A stretch of 64,000 nt of DNA from Verrucomicrobiota bacterium (GCA_016222805.1 JACRQG010000028.1:62001-126000), one strand, 5' to 3'; shown: positions 9,618-19,846, counted from the first letter of the stretch. The notes: a model not told the origin generated them from the letters alone. Translations and numbers: made by a program.

Positions 9618-9710
9618 GGGCGCATCTGTCGGTCGGCGGTTGTAGCCGGCCGCGGCGAGGCCGGCCGCCGGGTACACCAGACAAATGACCGCCAACCGGC
9701 AGATGCGCCC
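9618..9710. repeat. Large imperfect inverted repeat enclosing a GTAG-headed palindrome
   Basis: The outer arms (9618-9641 and 9687-9710) share GGGCGCATCTG and a C/T-variable GGTCGGCGGT stretch in inverted orientation. Between them is a GTAGCCGG-headed GC-rich palindrome (about 9641-9676) ending in GGGTACA, resembling the repeat at 19514-19562. The whole lies between the divergent receptor operon and the hydrolase gene. Confidence 0.55.
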
Positions 9711-9757
9711 GCTGCCCACGGCTTGACGCCGGGGGACGCGGAAGGCCACCAAGGAGC

Positions 9758-10744
9758 ATGTGTGGCGCATACCCCCGGAAAACCTCCGTCTTCGTCTTGA
9801 GATGGTGGACCGTGATGATCGCGGTTCTTGGCGGCAGCCTGGTGGCCGGTGCAGCGGTGCAACCACCGGTGTCGGCGGCAGTGGAGAGGATTGCCGATGT
9901 GCCCTACGCGGCGACGCCCAATCCGCGGCAGACGGTGGACGTCTACCTTCCGAAAACACGGAGCCAGGGTGCGCGGTTGCCGGTGGTTGTTTTCCTACAC
10001 GGAGGCGGCTGGGGGGCCGGCAGCAAGGACTCCGGTCGCGCGTTGCTGCAGCCGTATGTCGAGAGCGGAAAGTACGCCGGGGTGTCTGTGGCCTATCGGC
10101 TGGCGGGGGAGGCTGGCTGGCCGGCGCAAATCCACGATTGCAAGGCGGCGATTCGCTGGATCCGTGCGGAGGCTGTCCGCTTCGGCTTTGATGCGGACCG
10201 GATTGGCGTCGTCGGCAACTCGGCGGGGGGAACGCTCGCGACGCTGCTGGGCACGAGCGGCGGCGTCGCGGATCTGGAGGGCGAGGTTGGCTCGTACCGG
10301 CAGCACAGCAGCCGGGTAACGTGTGTGATCAATCGCTTCGGCCGGCTGAATTTCCTCGCGGAGCCGTTGTCCGCGCGGGCCGCACCGGCCCAGGCGAAGG
10401 CCCTGGCCGCCCGGCTGACGACCCTGCTTCGCGGGACACTGGAGGAACGGGCGGATCTCGCGCGGCGAGCGTCACCGGTCTTCCATGTGGGACCGGACGA
10501 TCCGCCCGTGCTGACGCTGCACGGGACGAACGACGGCCTCGTGCCGATGGTGCAGGCGGAGGAGTTCGACGCGGCGATGAAACGCACCGGGGCACCGCAC
10601 CTGCTGATCCGCCTGGTCGGGGCGGGCCATGGTTTCGATCATCCGGAGGAGAAGCGGCGTTCGCGGCTGTTCCTGGACCGGCATCTGCGCGGGGTTCCCG
10701 CTGACATTCCCGATACGCCGATTGTCGTCGCGAACAAATCCTGA
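9758..10744 (+). CDS. Alpha/beta hydrolase (carboxylesterase-like, secreted)
   Basis: 328 residues as drawn. It shows the BD-FAE/HSL-like esterase pattern: oxyanion motif HGGGW at 81-85, nucleophile elbow GNSAGG at 153-158 (Ser155), an acidic region LTLHGTNDGLVP, and a C-terminal GAGHGF supplying the histidine. A hydrophobic N-terminus (VMIAVLGGSLVAGAAV) looks like a signal peptide. The first ATG sits only 1 nt after AAGGAG, so a downstream start is possible: TTG at 9797, which gives a tidy MRWWTVM signal peptide, or ATG at 9815. Likely hydrolyses an ester of a plant or glycan-derived substrate in the periplasm. It is divergent from the receptor operon and unrelated genes follow, so no operon partner is evident. 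Confidence 0.8.
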   Translation: MCGAYPRKTSVFVLRWWTVMIAVLGGSLVAGAAVQPPVSAAVERIADVPYAATPNPRQTVDVYLPKTRSQGARLPVVVFLHGGGWGAGSKDSGRALLQPYVESGKYAGVSVAYRLAGEAGWPAQIHDCKAAIRWIRAEAVRFGFDADRIGVVGNSAGGTLATLLGTSGGVADLEGEVGSYRQHSSRVTCVINRFGRLNFLAEPLSARAAPAQAKALAARLTTLLRGTLEERADLARRASPVFHVGPDDPPVLTLHGTNDGLVPMVQAEEFDAAMKRTGAPHLLIRLVGAGHGFDHPEEKRRSRLFLDRHLRGVPADIPDTPIVVANKS

Positions 10745-10822
10745 CGGGAGCCGGCGCGGCTTTGGTGGAGGACAACCGCGGCGGGTTACGTGCGCACGCG
10801 GCTACGCTCCATTTGAGGAGCA

Positions 10823-12226
10823 CTATATCGGCAGCCGCAGGGTGAAGCGGGCGCCTCCGGTCGGGGCGGAATCGACCGCGACCGTGCCTCCGTGGGCCTC
10901 GATGATCGCTTTTACCATGCTCAGGCCCAGGCCAAGCCCGCGTTGGGAACGGCTCGCATCACCGCGGTACAGCCGGCGGAAGATTGCCTCGCGTTCCGCG
11001 GGCGGCACGCCCGGGCCACTGTCGGTCACGGTCAGGACCGCGGCGCGGGTTTCGGCGCGCACCGCGAGCACGACGCTGCCGCCGGCGGGCGTGTACTTCA
11101 GGGCGTTGTCGAGGAGGTTGTTCACCGCCTGTCCGAGGCGAACGGCGTCGGCCCGGGCGAGAACGGGCTCCGGCTGTTCCAGCCGGATGGCGAGGCGCTT
11201 TTCCTCGGCGACTTCCCGGTAGAGGTCGGCAGCCCGTTCCGTGACGACGCGGAGGTCGATCCGATCGGGATTTAGCTTCAGGACGCCGGCCTCGGCGGCG
11301 GAGATGTCGAGCAACGTCTCCAGGAGATGAAGGAGCCGATCGGTCTGCTCCACGCAATCGGCGAGGGCGGCGCGGGCCTCGGCGGGGTCGCCGTCATCCT
11401 GGATCGCCAGTTCGGCGGTGCCGCGCAGGCGGGTGATGGGGGTGCGGAGATCATGCGCGAGATTGTCGAGGGTCTCGCGGAGCACGCGGACGTGCGCGGC
11501 GTTCTTGTCGAGGAGGGTGTTGAGCTGACGGACGAGGGTGGCGAGCTCGCCGGTGCCGGTGGGGCCGGGAACGCGGGCCGCGAGGTCGCCGGTTTCCAGG
11601 ATGCGCCGGGCGGTGTCGGAGACCGCCCGAAGCGGGCGGGTGGCTCGCCACGCCACGACGATGCCGATGCCGAACGAGAGGAGCAGGGCCCCGGCGCCGA
11701 CGACGGCGAAGGCCCGGCGGAGGGGCGCGAAGAGCACCGCCTGGCTTTCGATCAGGATGCCGACCTGCAGGGAGTTGCCGTCGGGCAGTTCACGGTTCGC
11801 GATGGCGTAGTCGCGCAGGGCGCTCTGCGGAATGCGCACCGTGTAGGTCGGTTGATCGACGGTGAAACCGCGGAACGGGCCCGGCAGCGGGATGCGCTGG
11901 ATGTGGGTCTCGACCCAGTCCGGCGGAACCGAGACGAGCACGAGGTCGTTGTTGGGCCGCAGCACGCGCACGAAAAAGGCGCGGCCCGACGAGGCGGCAT
12001 CGCGGTCGAGGCGGGCGCGCAGGAGGGCGGCGCCACCCCGTTCGTAGAGGGTGGCCAGTTCCGTGGCGCGGCTTTGCACGGTGGCCTGTTCGCGGGCCTC
12101 CAGCGCCTCCGCGAGGCTCCAGTACAGCGCCCCGAAAAGCACCGCGGCGAAGAACGCGAAGACCAAGGCGTATTGGACCGCGAGACGGAGCGCGAGCGAC
12201 TGACGGAGGCGCGAGAAGAGAGTCAT
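10823..12226 (-). CDS. Two-component sensor histidine kinase
   Basis: Start chosen at the ATG at 12226 (MTLFSRLRQSLALRLAVQYA) because the hydrophobic helix follows directly; an earlier in-frame ATG at 12259 adds 11 residues rich in Arg. 467 residues: TM1 about 15-38, periplasmic sensor loop about 40-168, TM2 about 170-192, HAMP (RATRPLRAVSDTARRIL), HisKA with phospho-acceptor His258 (NLAHDLRTP), then an HATPase_c domain (NNLLDNALKYT, DSGPGVPP, GLGLGLSMVKAI). The layout resembles CusS/CopS-like or envelope-stress kinases; the ligand cannot be read from the sequence. The partner regulator lies just upstream at 12323-12994, with a REP-like repeat between them. Confidence 0.88.
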   Translation of the reverse strand: MTLFSRLRQSLALRLAVQYALVFAFFAAVLFGALYWSLAEALEAREQATVQSRATELATLYERGGAALLRARLDRDAASSGRAFFVRVLRPNNDLVLVSVPPDWVETHIQRIPLPGPFRGFTVDQPTYTVRIPQSALRDYAIANRELPDGNSLQVGILIESQAVLFAPLRRAFAVVGAGALLLSFGIGIVVAWRATRPLRAVSDTARRILETGDLAARVPGPTGTGELATLVRQLNTLLDKNAAHVRVLRETLDNLAHDLRTPITRLRGTAELAIQDDGDPAEARAALADCVEQTDRLLHLLETLLDISAAEAGVLKLNPDRIDLRVVTERAADLYREVAEEKRLAIRLEQPEPVLARADAVRLGQAVNNLLDNALKYTPAGGSVVLAVRAETRAAVLTVTDSGPGVPPAEREAIFRRLYRGDASRSQRGLGLGLSMVKAIIEAHGGTVAVDSAPTGGARFTLRLPI

Positions 12227-12264
12227 GGCAGGCCTGCGGGTGATGCGGGCGGCAGACAATCGCC

Positions 12265-12289
12265 GCGGAGCGAGGTCGCCCCGCCTACA
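12265..12289. repeat. REP-like palindrome between regulator and kinase genes
   Basis: Single copy with arms GCGGAGCGAGGTCGCC and CCGCCTACA tail (reverse orientation of the GTAGG head). It sits in the 96-bp gap of the two-component operon, where it could form a stem-loop in the shared transcript. Confidence 0.7.
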
Positions 12290-12322
12290 GGGGGATGGGA
12301 TTTCACCGGAAACAGCGGCGAA

Positions 12323-12994
12323 CTAGCCATGGGGACGGAAGGTGTAGCCGACGCCGCGCGCGGTTTCGATGCGCTGGTGGTCGGGATCGATCTTGGCGCG
12401 CAGGCGGGACATGACGACGTCGACGACGTTGGTTTGCGGGTCGAAGCTGTAGTCCCAGACGTGCTCGAGGATCATGGTCTTGCTCACCGGGCGGCCGGCG
12501 TGCCGGAGCAGGAAGGCGAGCAGCGAAAACTCCCGCGGCTGCAATTCCACGCGCTGCCCGGCACAGGTGACCTCGCGGGAGACGAGGTCGAGCGTGACGT
12601 CGCCGGCGGTCAACCGCGTGGTTTCGGGGGAGGAGGTGGCCCGGCGGATCAAGGCCTGCACGCGGGCGAGCAGTTCGGAAAAGGCGAATGGCTTGGTCAG
12701 GTAGTCGTCGCCGCCGGCTTGCAGGCCCTTCACCCGATCATCGACCGAGCTCTTGGCGCTCAGGAAGAGCACCGGCACGGCTTGGCGGGCGGCGCGCAGG
12801 CGCTTCACCAGGCTGATGCCGTCGAGACGGGGCAGCATGATGTCGACGATGGCGGCGTCGTAGGTGGTGGTCTGGGCGAGGGCGAGGCCGGTGTCGCCAT
12901 CCGGGGCGTGATCGACGGCGTATCCGGCCTGCTTCAGGCCGCGCACCACGAACGAGGCGATCTTGGCATCATCTTCGACGACGAGCACGCGCAT
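12323..12994 (-). CDS. OmpR-family response regulator
   Basis: 223 residues with a receiver domain (acidic pair Asp8-Asp9, phospho-acceptor Asp51 in IVDIMLP, conserved Lys in LTKPF) and a C-terminal winged-helix DNA-binding domain (LQPREFSLLAFLLRHAGRPV, VVDVVMSRLRAKID). Length is typical of CusR/CopR/OmpR regulators. It is transcribed first, followed by the kinase at 10823-12226, the usual order for this class. Targets are not evident; the nearby HtrA protease gene would suit an envelope-stress role, but that is inference from position only. Confidence 0.9.
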   Translation of the reverse strand: MRVLVVEDDAKIASFVVRGLKQAGYAVDHAPDGDTGLALAQTTTYDAAIVDIMLPRLDGISLVKRLRAARQAVPVLFLSAKSSVDDRVKGLQAGGDDYLTKPFAFSELLARVQALIRRATSSPETTRLTAGDVTLDLVSREVTCAGQRVELQPREFSLLAFLLRHAGRPVSKTMILEHVWDYSFDPQTNVVDVVMSRLRAKIDPDHQRIETARGVGYTFRPHG

Positions 12995-13093
12995 GATTCG
13001 AGAGTGGCGAAGGGCGGGGACGGGTGGCGAGTGGCAAGTGGTCCGCCGCGGTCAGGGATCCAGGGGGAGCGGCACGAAGGTGCGGTGAAAAGC

Positions 13094-13121
13094 GGCCCCG
13101 GTTGCGAGGGCAACCGGGGCC
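13094..13121 (-). terminator. Probable intrinsic terminator downstream of the HtrA gene
   Basis: A perfect 12-bp stem (GGCCCCGGTTGC with GCAACCGGGGCC) and a 4-nt loop lie 43 bp past the HtrA stop. On the minus strand the stem is followed by GCTTTTC, a short T tract. The hairpin separates the HtrA gene from the response-regulator gene. Confidence 0.55.
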
Positions 13122-13163
13122 GGGCTAGTCACCACAACTTGAACACAACACAAGTCCGGAAAA

Positions 13164-14687
13164 TCACTGCGCGGCGGCCTCGGTCTCGTCGACCACCACG
13201 AAGATCGTGCTGCCGCGGGAGAAGAGGCGGAGAAGGGTCTTCTTGCCTTCGGCCTTGGCGCTGAGTTCGACGGCGTCCTGGGCAGACGTCACGGGCTGCT
13301 TGTTGATCTCGAGGATCACGTCGCCGGGGCGGAGGCCGGCCTTGGCTGCGGCGGAGTTCGGATCGACCTCGGTGATCACGGCGCCCTTGAGCCGGGCGGG
13401 CAGGTTGAGCTGGTTCCGCATCTGCGGGGCGAGGTCGTCGACGCTCACGCCGTTGAGCACTCCCTCGTCGTGGCTGGCATACTCCTCCCCCCGGGAGGTC
13501 GGGCGGTGGCCGGAGCTGGCGGCGACCGTGCGCTCGGCCGTGGTCGCGGTGATCGTCCTGGTCTTGCCGTCGCGCAGCACGGCGAGCTCGATCTTCGTGC
13601 CCGGCGGAATCGCGCCGATGGAGAAGCGGAAGCGGTTGGCGTCTTCGACGGCTTCGCCGTTCACGGCGGTGATGACGTCGCCTTCCTTCAGGCCGGCCTT
13701 GGCGGCGGGACTGTTGGGCTGCACGTCCGCGACCAGGGCGCCTTGGCGGGAGTCGAGGCCGATGGTCTCGGCCAGCGTGGGCGTGATATCCTGCGCGCCG
13801 ACGCCAAGAAAGCCGCGGACGACCTTGCCGTTCTTCACCAGGCCGTCGACGACCTGGCTGACGAGGTTGGCGGGTACGGCGAGGCCGACCCCCTGGAAGC
13901 CGCCGTTGCGGCTGAGAATCGCGGTGTTGATGCCGACGAGGCGGCCGTCGATATCCACGAGTGCGCCACCCGAATTGCCAGGATTGATGGCGGCGTCGGT
14001 CTGGACGAAGTCCTCGTAGTCGAGGCCCAGGCCCGGGCGGCGACCCTTGGCGCTGATGATGCCGGTGGTGACGGTTTCACCGATGCCGAACGGATTGCCG
14101 ATGGCCAGCACGCGGTCACCGACCTCGATCTTGTTGCTGTCGGCGAAGGTGACGGCCGGAAGGTCGGTGGCGTCGACCTTGACGACGGCGATGTCGGTCT
14201 GGGGATCGCGGCCCACGACCTTGGCCTTGAGCTCGCGACCGTCGTCGAGCGCGACCACCACCTCGTCGGCGCCCTGGATGACGTGGTTGTTGGTGGCGAT
14301 GTAGCCGTCGGCGCTGATGATCACGCCGGAGCCGAGGCCGGCCTGCGGGGGCATCTGGATCTCGGGGACGCGGCCGCCAAAGAATTGGCGGAACATCGGA
14401 TGGTCGAAGCCCGGGACCTGGTTCGGATTGGCGGCCACGCGCTTGGCCTTGGTGCTGGTGGTGATCTTCACCACGCTGGGGGCGACGCGCTTCACGACGG
14501 GCGAGAAGCTGGCGGCCTCGAGGGTGCCGCGGTTGACCGGAGTCGGGTCGCGTTTCACGGCCACGGCGGGCTTGGCCTCGCCCTTGACAGATTGCGCGCC
14601 GGCGGCGAACGCGCCCGCGAGGGCGAGGACGCACACGACCAGCAAGGTCGGCCGGCGGTTGAAGAGAGGAGTGCGGTTGGAGTGCAT
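13164..14687 (-). CDS. HtrA/DegP-family serine protease with two PDZ domains
   Basis: 507 residues from the ATG at 14687, chosen because it gives a clean signal peptide (TLLVVCVLALAGAFAAGAQS). Trypsin-like domain with the catalytic triad visible: His135 in NNHVIQG, Asp165 in PQTDIAVVKV, Ser239 in NPGNSGGAL. Two PDZ domains follow (FLGVGAQDITP to about 400; GVSVDDLAPQMRNQLNL to the end, with LRPGDVILEINKQPV). This is the DegQ/DegP/MucD plan: a periplasmic chaperone-protease for misfolded envelope proteins. It is divergent from secA, about 200 bp apart, so both ends of this intergenic region serve the export machinery. Confidence 0.9.
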   Translation of the reverse strand: MHSNRTPLFNRRPTLLVVCVLALAGAFAAGAQSVKGEAKPAVAVKRDPTPVNRGTLEAASFSPVVKRVAPSVVKITTSTKAKRVAANPNQVPGFDHPMFRQFFGGRVPEIQMPPQAGLGSGVIISADGYIATNNHVIQGADEVVVALDDGRELKAKVVGRDPQTDIAVVKVDATDLPAVTFADSNKIEVGDRVLAIGNPFGIGETVTTGIISAKGRRPGLGLDYEDFVQTDAAINPGNSGGALVDIDGRLVGINTAILSRNGGFQGVGLAVPANLVSQVVDGLVKNGKVVRGFLGVGAQDITPTLAETIGLDSRQGALVADVQPNSPAAKAGLKEGDVITAVNGEAVEDANRFRFSIGAIPPGTKIELAVLRDGKTRTITATTAERTVAASSGHRPTSRGEEYASHDEGVLNGVSVDDLAPQMRNQLNLPARLKGAVITEVDPNSAAAKAGLRPGDVILEINKQPVTSAQDAVELSAKAEGKKTLLRLFSRGSTIFVVVDETEAAAQ

Positions 14688-14889
14688 AGTGGTTGGAAGT
14701 GGCGCCACGGTAGCACGCAGGGTTTTCGGGGGGCTTGCGGGAGCATTACAGAATGGAAAGGTTCGGCCGGCGGCGGGGTGGTGGATCCGGCGAAAAGCGG
14801 GGTTCGCCGGGCCCCGGCGCCACGAGGGCGGGCGCGTGCCATTTGCCATTTGCCAAGCGGGGGAGCGCTCCTAACGTTCGGCCCCTCGC

Positions 14890-17800
14890 ATGCTCTCGTT
14901 TCTGCTCAAACGGTTTTCCGGCCGTCACTATAAGAAGTTTCTCGAAAAGGCGCGGCCGACCGTCGCGCGCATCAACGAGCTCGAGAAGTCGTTTCAGGCG
15001 CTGACCGACGAGCAGCTGCGGGCCAAGACCGACGAGTTCCGGAGCCGGGTGGCGGCCGCGGCCGACAAGCGCGCGGCGTTGGATGAGATTCTTCCCGAGG
15101 CGTTTGCGACGGTGAAAAACGCGGCCCGCCGCCTGGTCGGGCGCACCATCATCGTGTGCGACCATGAGCTGACGTGGGACATGATTCACTTCGACGTGCA
15201 GCTGATCGGCGGTCTGGCGCTGCACCAAGGCAAGATTTCCGAAATGGCCACCGGCGAGGGCAAGACCCTCGTGGCGACGCTGCCCCTCTACCTCAACTCC
15301 CTGGCCGGTCGGAACGCCCAGCTGGTCACGGTCAACGACTACCTCGCGCGCCGCGACTCGGAGTGGATGGGGTACCTCTACAACTTCCTCGGCGTGAGCG
15401 TGGGCTGCATCCAGCAGCAGATGGCGCCCGACCTGCGGCGCGAGATGTACGGGCGCGACATCACCTACGGGACGGCGAGCGAATTTGGCTTCGACTACCT
15501 CCGCGACAACGGCATGGCCACGCGGAAGGAGGACCAGGTGCAGCGGGACTTCTGGTACTGCATCGTTGACGAGGTGGACTCGATCCTGGTCGACGAGGCC
15601 CGGACGCCGCTGATCATCTCCGGCCCGGCGCCGATCGAGCGCGAGCAGCCTTTCACCCGCCTGAAGCCTCCGGTGGAGCGCCTGGTCAACGATCAGGTGC
15701 GCCTCTGCAACCGCATCGTCACGGAGGCCAAGGAACTGCTCGAGAAGCCGAACGCGACCGAGGACGATTCCTTCCTCGCCGCCCGCAAGATGCTGCAGGT
15801 GAAGATGGGGCATCCCAAGAACAAGCAGCTCCTGCGGCTGATGGAGAACGGGGCGTGGCGCAAGCTGCTCGACAAGACCGAGACCGAACTCAATTCGGAC
15901 CTGAACAAGGACGAGCTCTACAAAATCAAGGAAGAGCTCCTCTTCGTCATCGATGAGCGGCAGCACCAGGCGGATCTCACCGAGATCGGGCGCAACAAGT
16001 TGCGGCCGGACAACCCGGACGCCTTCGTGCTTCCGGACCTGGCCACGGAATTCTCGGACCTCGAGAAGGACGCCTCGAGCACTCCGGAGCAGCGCGAAGA
16101 ACGGAAACTCGCCTCCCAGCAGCGCTACGCCGACATCTCCGAGGAAATCCACGCCATCTCGCAGCTGCTCCGCGCCTATTCGCTGTACGAACGCGACGTG
16201 GAGTACGTCGTCACGCCGGACGGCAAGGTGATGATCGTCGATGAAAACACCGGCCGCGTCATGCCGGGCCGGCGGTGGTCCGACGGCCTCCACCAGGCGG
16301 TCGAGGCGAAGGAGAACGTCGTGATCGAGCGCGAGACCCGCACCTACGCCACAATCACGATCCAGAACTACTTCCGGATGTACGAGAAGCTCGCGGGCAT
16401 GACCGGCACCGCGGAAACCGAGGCGACGGAGTTCAACGACATCTACCGTCTGGCGGTGCAGGTGATTCCGACGAACAAACCCTGCATCCGCGTCGACAAG
16501 AACGACTCCATCTTCAAGACGCGCCGCGACAAGTACTCGGCGGTCGTGAAGGAAATCGAGGAGGCCAACAAGCGGGGGCAGCCCGTGCTGGTCGGCACCG
16601 TGAGCGTGGAATCCTCGGAGGTGCTCTCCCGGATGCTGAAGCGCGCCGGGATCATCCACACGGTGCTCAACGCGAAGTTTCACCAGCAGGAGGCGGATAT
16701 CGTGGCCCGGGCGGGTCAGCGCAGCGCGGTGACGATCGCCACCAACATGGCGGGCCGCGGCACCGACATCAAATTGGGCGAGGGCGTGCGGGAACTCGGC
16801 GGCCTCTACGTCATCGGCACCGAGCGGCACGAGTCGCGGCGCATCGACCGTCAGCTGCGCGGCCGGTGTTCGCGGCAGGGTGATCCCGGCCTGACCAAGT
16901 TCTATCTCTCCCTCGAGGACGACCTCATGCGCCTGTTCCTCCAGGGCAACCTGGCCTCGAAGCTCATGGAGGGCTCGATGCAGGAAGGGGAGGAGCTCGA
17001 ACACCCCTGGCTCAACCGCTCGATCGAGAGCGCCCAGAAGAAGGTCGAGCAGCAGAACTATTCGATCCGCAAGCGCCTGCTCCAGTACGACGACGTGCTC
17101 AACCAGCAGCGCGAGGTGGTCTACGGCATCCGCAACGGCGCGATTCACGCCGAGCGGCCCAAGGACATCATCTTCGAGCAGATCGAGGAGGAGCTGCACC
17201 ATCGGCTCGAAGTGGCGGGATTTGGGGAGAAGGCCGGCGCCACCCAGACGGCGATCGAGAGCCTGGTCGGCTGGCTGAACGCCCACTTCCCAATCAGCAT
17301 CCGCGTCGACGAACTGAAGGGCAACGATCCGGCGCCGCTGGTGGCGGTGCTCATCGAACGCATCAAGAAGGCCTACGCCATCAAGGAGTCGGTGGAGATT
17401 CCCGAGGCTCTTGGTTCCCTCGAACGGTACGTGGTGATCAACGCCATCGACCATCACTGGCAGGAGCACCTGACGGAGATGGAGGAGTTGCGCCGCTCGA
17501 TCGGCCTGCGGAGCTACGGCCAGAAGGACCCGCTGGTCGAGTACAAGGGCGAGGCCTACAAGTACTTCGAGGAGCTGATGGGCAATGTGCGGCTGCAGAT
17601 CTGCACCGGGTTGTTCCGCAGTGCGTCGAACCTCGAGTCCTTCGAGCACATGCTTTCGCTGCTCAGTCGCACGGCGCGGGCTGTGGGCCCGAATGACGCC
17701 CCGGCGCCTTCCGCGCCCCCGGCGGCGCCGCAGGTGTCGACGACCGTGACCTCAAGCGGACCGATCCCGGAGGCCGGGGCGCCGGCGGAGCAGGAGATCG

Positions 17801-17904
17801 TGCTGCCCAAGGTGACGATTCGCCGCGAGACCCCCAAGGTCGGGCGCAACGAGCCGTGCCCGTGCGGTAGCGGCAAGAAGTTCAAGAACTGCCACGGGTC
17901 CTGA
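14890..17904 (+). CDS. secA: Protein translocase ATPase SecA
   Basis: 1004 residues, the motor of Sec protein export acting with SecYEG at the inner membrane. Walker A GEGKT at 122-126, a DEVDS Walker B-type motif, the second nucleotide-binding fold with motif [11 protein letters not shown], the helical wing and scaffold regions, and a C-terminal zinc finger of the SEC-C type ([14 protein letters not shown]) that binds SecB and phospholipid. It is about 100 residues longer than E. coli SecA because of a charged insertion (about residues 275-375, rich in Lys/Glu) in the first nucleotide-binding region, as in Bacteroidetes and PVC-group SecA proteins. It has no close downstream partner. Confidence 0.97.
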   Translation: MLSFLLKRFSGRHYKKFLEKARPTVARINELEKSFQALTDEQLRAKTDEFRSRVAAAADKRAALDEILPEAFATVKNAARRLVGRTIIVCDHELTWDMIHFDVQLIGGLALHQGKISEMATGEGKTLVATLPLYLNSLAGRNAQLVTVNDYLARRDSEWMGYLYNFLGVSVGCIQQQMAPDLRREMYGRDITYGTASEFGFDYLRDNGMATRKEDQVQRDFWYCIVDEVDSILVDEARTPLIISGPAPIEREQPFTRLKPPVERLVNDQVRLCNRIVTEAKELLEKPNATEDDSFLAARKMLQVKMGHPKNKQLLRLMENGAWRKLLDKTETELNSDLNKDELYKIKEELLFVIDERQHQADLTEIGRNKLRPDNPDAFVLPDLATEFSDLEKDASSTPEQREERKLASQQRYADISEEIHAISQLLRAYSLYERDVEYVVTPDGKVMIVDENTGRVMPGRRWSDGLHQAVEAKENVVIERETRTYATITIQNYFRMYEKLAGMTGTAETEATEFNDIYRLAVQVIPTNKPCIRVDKNDSIFKTRRDKYSAVVKEIEEANKRGQPVLVGTVSVESSEVLSRMLKRAGIIHTVLNAKFHQQEADIVARAGQRSAVTIATNMAGRGTDIKLGEGVRELGGLYVIGTERHESRRIDRQLRGRCSRQGDPGLTKFYLSLEDDLMRLFLQGNLASKLMEGSMQEGEELEHPWLNRSIESAQKKVEQQNYSIRKRLLQYDDVLNQQREVVYGIRNGAIHAERPKDIIFEQIEEELHHRLEVAGFGEKAGATQTAIESLVGWLNAHFPISIRVDELKGNDPAPLVAVLIERIKKAYAIKESVEIPEALGSLERYVVINAIDHHWQEHLTEMEELRRSIGLRSYGQKDPLVEYKGEAYKYFEELMGNVRLQICTGLFRSASNLESFEHMLSLLSRTARAVGPNDAPAPSAPPAAPQVSTTVTSSGPIPEAGAPAEQEIVLPKVTIRRETPKVGRNEPCPCGSGKKFKNCHGS

Positions 17905-18008
17905 GCCCGAGGGCGAGACTCGCGAGCGGTCACGTGCCGTCACCGCGCTGGTGCCGCCGGCGGATGCGCGGACCGTGCGCGGTCACGCGCCCGCCGCGCG
18001 CGACTCCA

Positions 18009-19349
18009 TCACGGCAACAGCGGTGCCACCGTGGTGACGACCTGGTACGCGCCGACGGCGACCATGCTGGCCGCGGAGAGCCACAGACAGGTTCGCCACA
18101 CCGGGCCGGTGCGCAGCGGGGCGGCGACGTGCCGGTGATTCAGGATCAGCGCCAGGACCGCCAGGAAGGGCAGCATCAGGCCCTGGGCGACTGCGCCAAT
18201 GAACACGAGGGTCACCGGGGAGCCGAATAGCAGATACAGCAGGGTCCACGACACCGGGAGCAGCACGCAGAGCGCGCGCACCGTGCGCTGCCGGTCCTCC
18301 CCCGATGCGTAGTGACGCAGGCCGAAGACCTGCAGGGCGTCGGCGAGCAGGCGCGTGTTGGCGGCGGTGGCGCCGAAGATGGTCGAGTAGAGCACGGCGG
18401 CGGCGCCGATGAGGAAGAGCCACAGGCTCCAGCCGCCGAAGGTCTCGACGTACATGTGGGAGAGCGTCGGAATCATGTCGGCGTTCGTGACGTCGAGCTT
18501 CTTCTCGTGGAGAATGGCGGCGCCGAGGAGGTAGAACGCGAGCGTGGCGCTGGTGTAGATGACGCACGAGAGCCAGGCATCGGTCTGAAGGACGCGCAGC
18601 CAGCCCCGGGCCCGATCCGCCCAGGCGGGGGTGCCATCCGCCGGACCGACGCTGCGGGCGTATCCCTTTTCCAGGCACCAGTAGGGGTAATAGATCAACT
18701 CGGAGGCGCCGACGCCGATGACGCCGAAGGCCGCAAAGGCCACCGTGAAGGAGGAAGGCAGGTTGAAGCTGAAGCCCTCGGCGAGGTGCCGGGTCGTGAT
18801 CGCGTAAGGGGTGAACTGGAGCGCGATGACCGCCACCATGGTGCAGACCGTGAAGGCGACGACCATCCAGGTGGAGGCGACCTCCACGAGGCGGTAACGG
18901 CCGACGACGAGCAGGACGGCGGTCAGCGCGCCGATTCCGATGCCGATCACGGTTTTCGAGGCCGGAAAGCCGGCGAGCGAGAGGATGCTCGCCATGCCGC
19001 CGAGCATGCCGGCGACCTGGAAGAAGGTGGCCGCAAACATCGTGGCCCACACCCAGAGCAGCCACGAAACCCGGAGACGGGGCCCGGGCATCAGGTTCAT
19101 CGTCTCCAGCGCGGTCGCCCCGGCGGTGACGGTGTGGCGCCCGAGCTCGATCTGGATGAAAACCTTGAGCAGGCAGCCCACGATGATGAACCACAGCAGG
19201 GTGAAGCCGATGCTCGCCCCCAGCTTCGGGGTGACGATTAACTCCCCGGAACCGACAATCGTGGCGGTGATGATCAGCCCGGGGCCAAGCTGACGCAGGA
19301 TGCCGCCGGCGTGAGTGGGGGCGTTTTGAGGGGAGGAGGTCTCGGACAT
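18009..19349 (-). CDS. Nramp-family (divalent-metal-type) transporter, atypical
   Basis: 446 residues with about eleven hydrophobic helices. The start LRQLGPGLIITATIVGSGEL matches the first helix of Nramp carriers, but the canonical DPGN metal-binding motif is replaced by VGSG and the helix-6 MPH motif region reads GASELIYYPYWCLEKGY. Such DPGN-lacking Nramp relatives are often annotated simply as Nramp family; their substrate is not established, so manganese or iron should not be assumed. Conserved polar helices elsewhere (IQIELGRHTVTAG, NTRLLADALQVFG) retain the family look. The gene is monocistronic, converging on secA. Confidence 0.75.
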   Translation of the reverse strand: MSETSSPQNAPTHAGGILRQLGPGLIITATIVGSGELIVTPKLGASIGFTLLWFIIVGCLLKVFIQIELGRHTVTAGATALETMNLMPGPRLRVSWLLWVWATMFAATFFQVAGMLGGMASILSLAGFPASKTVIGIGIGALTAVLLVVGRYRLVEVASTWMVVAFTVCTMVAVIALQFTPYAITTRHLAEGFSFNLPSSFTVAFAAFGVIGVGASELIYYPYWCLEKGYARSVGPADGTPAWADRARGWLRVLQTDAWLSCVIYTSATLAFYLLGAAILHEKKLDVTNADMIPTLSHMYVETFGGWSLWLFLIGAAAVLYSTIFGATAANTRLLADALQVFGLRHYASGEDRQRTVRALCVLLPVSWTLLYLLFGSPVTLVFIGAVAQGLMLPFLAVLALILNHRHVAAPLRTGPVWRTCLWLSAASMVAVGAYQVVTTVAPLLP

Positions 19350-19846
19350 GAAGCGGGGGTTCTTTGGGGGGTGGGCTGAAGGTGGCCGACGAGGCGCGGG
19401 GGGTTCAACCCCGGATTCGTGTGCCGCAGAATCCGGTGCCGGCTCGGTTGTCGGCAGGCGTCAGTCAATGGGAGTGGCGCGGAGGACGGGACCAAAATCA
19501 ACCACGGTCCGCTTGTAGCCGGGGTCGCTGACCCCGGACCGGCCTCAACGAGGCCGGCTACAGGGATCCAATTTGGCAGCATGGCGTCTCGGACACTGCG
19601 GTTAATTCTGCTCAAGCGCGTGCCCAAGCGACGCGGGGCTTTGCCGTCGGTCGGGAGACAGTCGCTCCTTTCGGCCGGCCCGGAGCGTGACGGCGTCAGG
19701 CCTGCAATTTTTCGCTGGACGGTGCCGGCGCCGGTCTCGCAGGCCGCGCAGGCCCGTTTCCGGAACGCAAATCAGAAAGCGCGTTTCGCGCGAGGTTTGC
19801 CAGTTGCAGGGCTGGGGCGGAGTTCTCATTGCACAGCGTCTTTGCC
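19350..19846. other. Intergenic region with a paired palindrome
   Basis: 497 bp without a supportable gene. It holds the double palindrome at 19514-19562 (separate entry). The remaining sequence shows no recognisable RNA gene; a promoter for the divergent Nramp-like and DUF350 genes must lie here but I cannot identify one. Confidence 0.5.
19514..19562. repeat. REP-like double palindrome flanked by TGTAG and CTACA
   Basis: Two adjacent hairpins, CCGGGGTCGCTGACCCCGG and CCGGCCTCAACGAGGCCGG, bounded by TGTAG on the left and CTACA on the right, so the unit is a symmetrical inverted pair with outward GTAG heads. The hairpin sequence differs from the common GGCGGGGCGACC type but the head and paired layout are the same. 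Confidence 0.7.

Noticed and set aside
14746..17649. 967-codon open frame on the minus strand opposite secA
   Set aside because: Its residues mirror secA codons; secA is certain.
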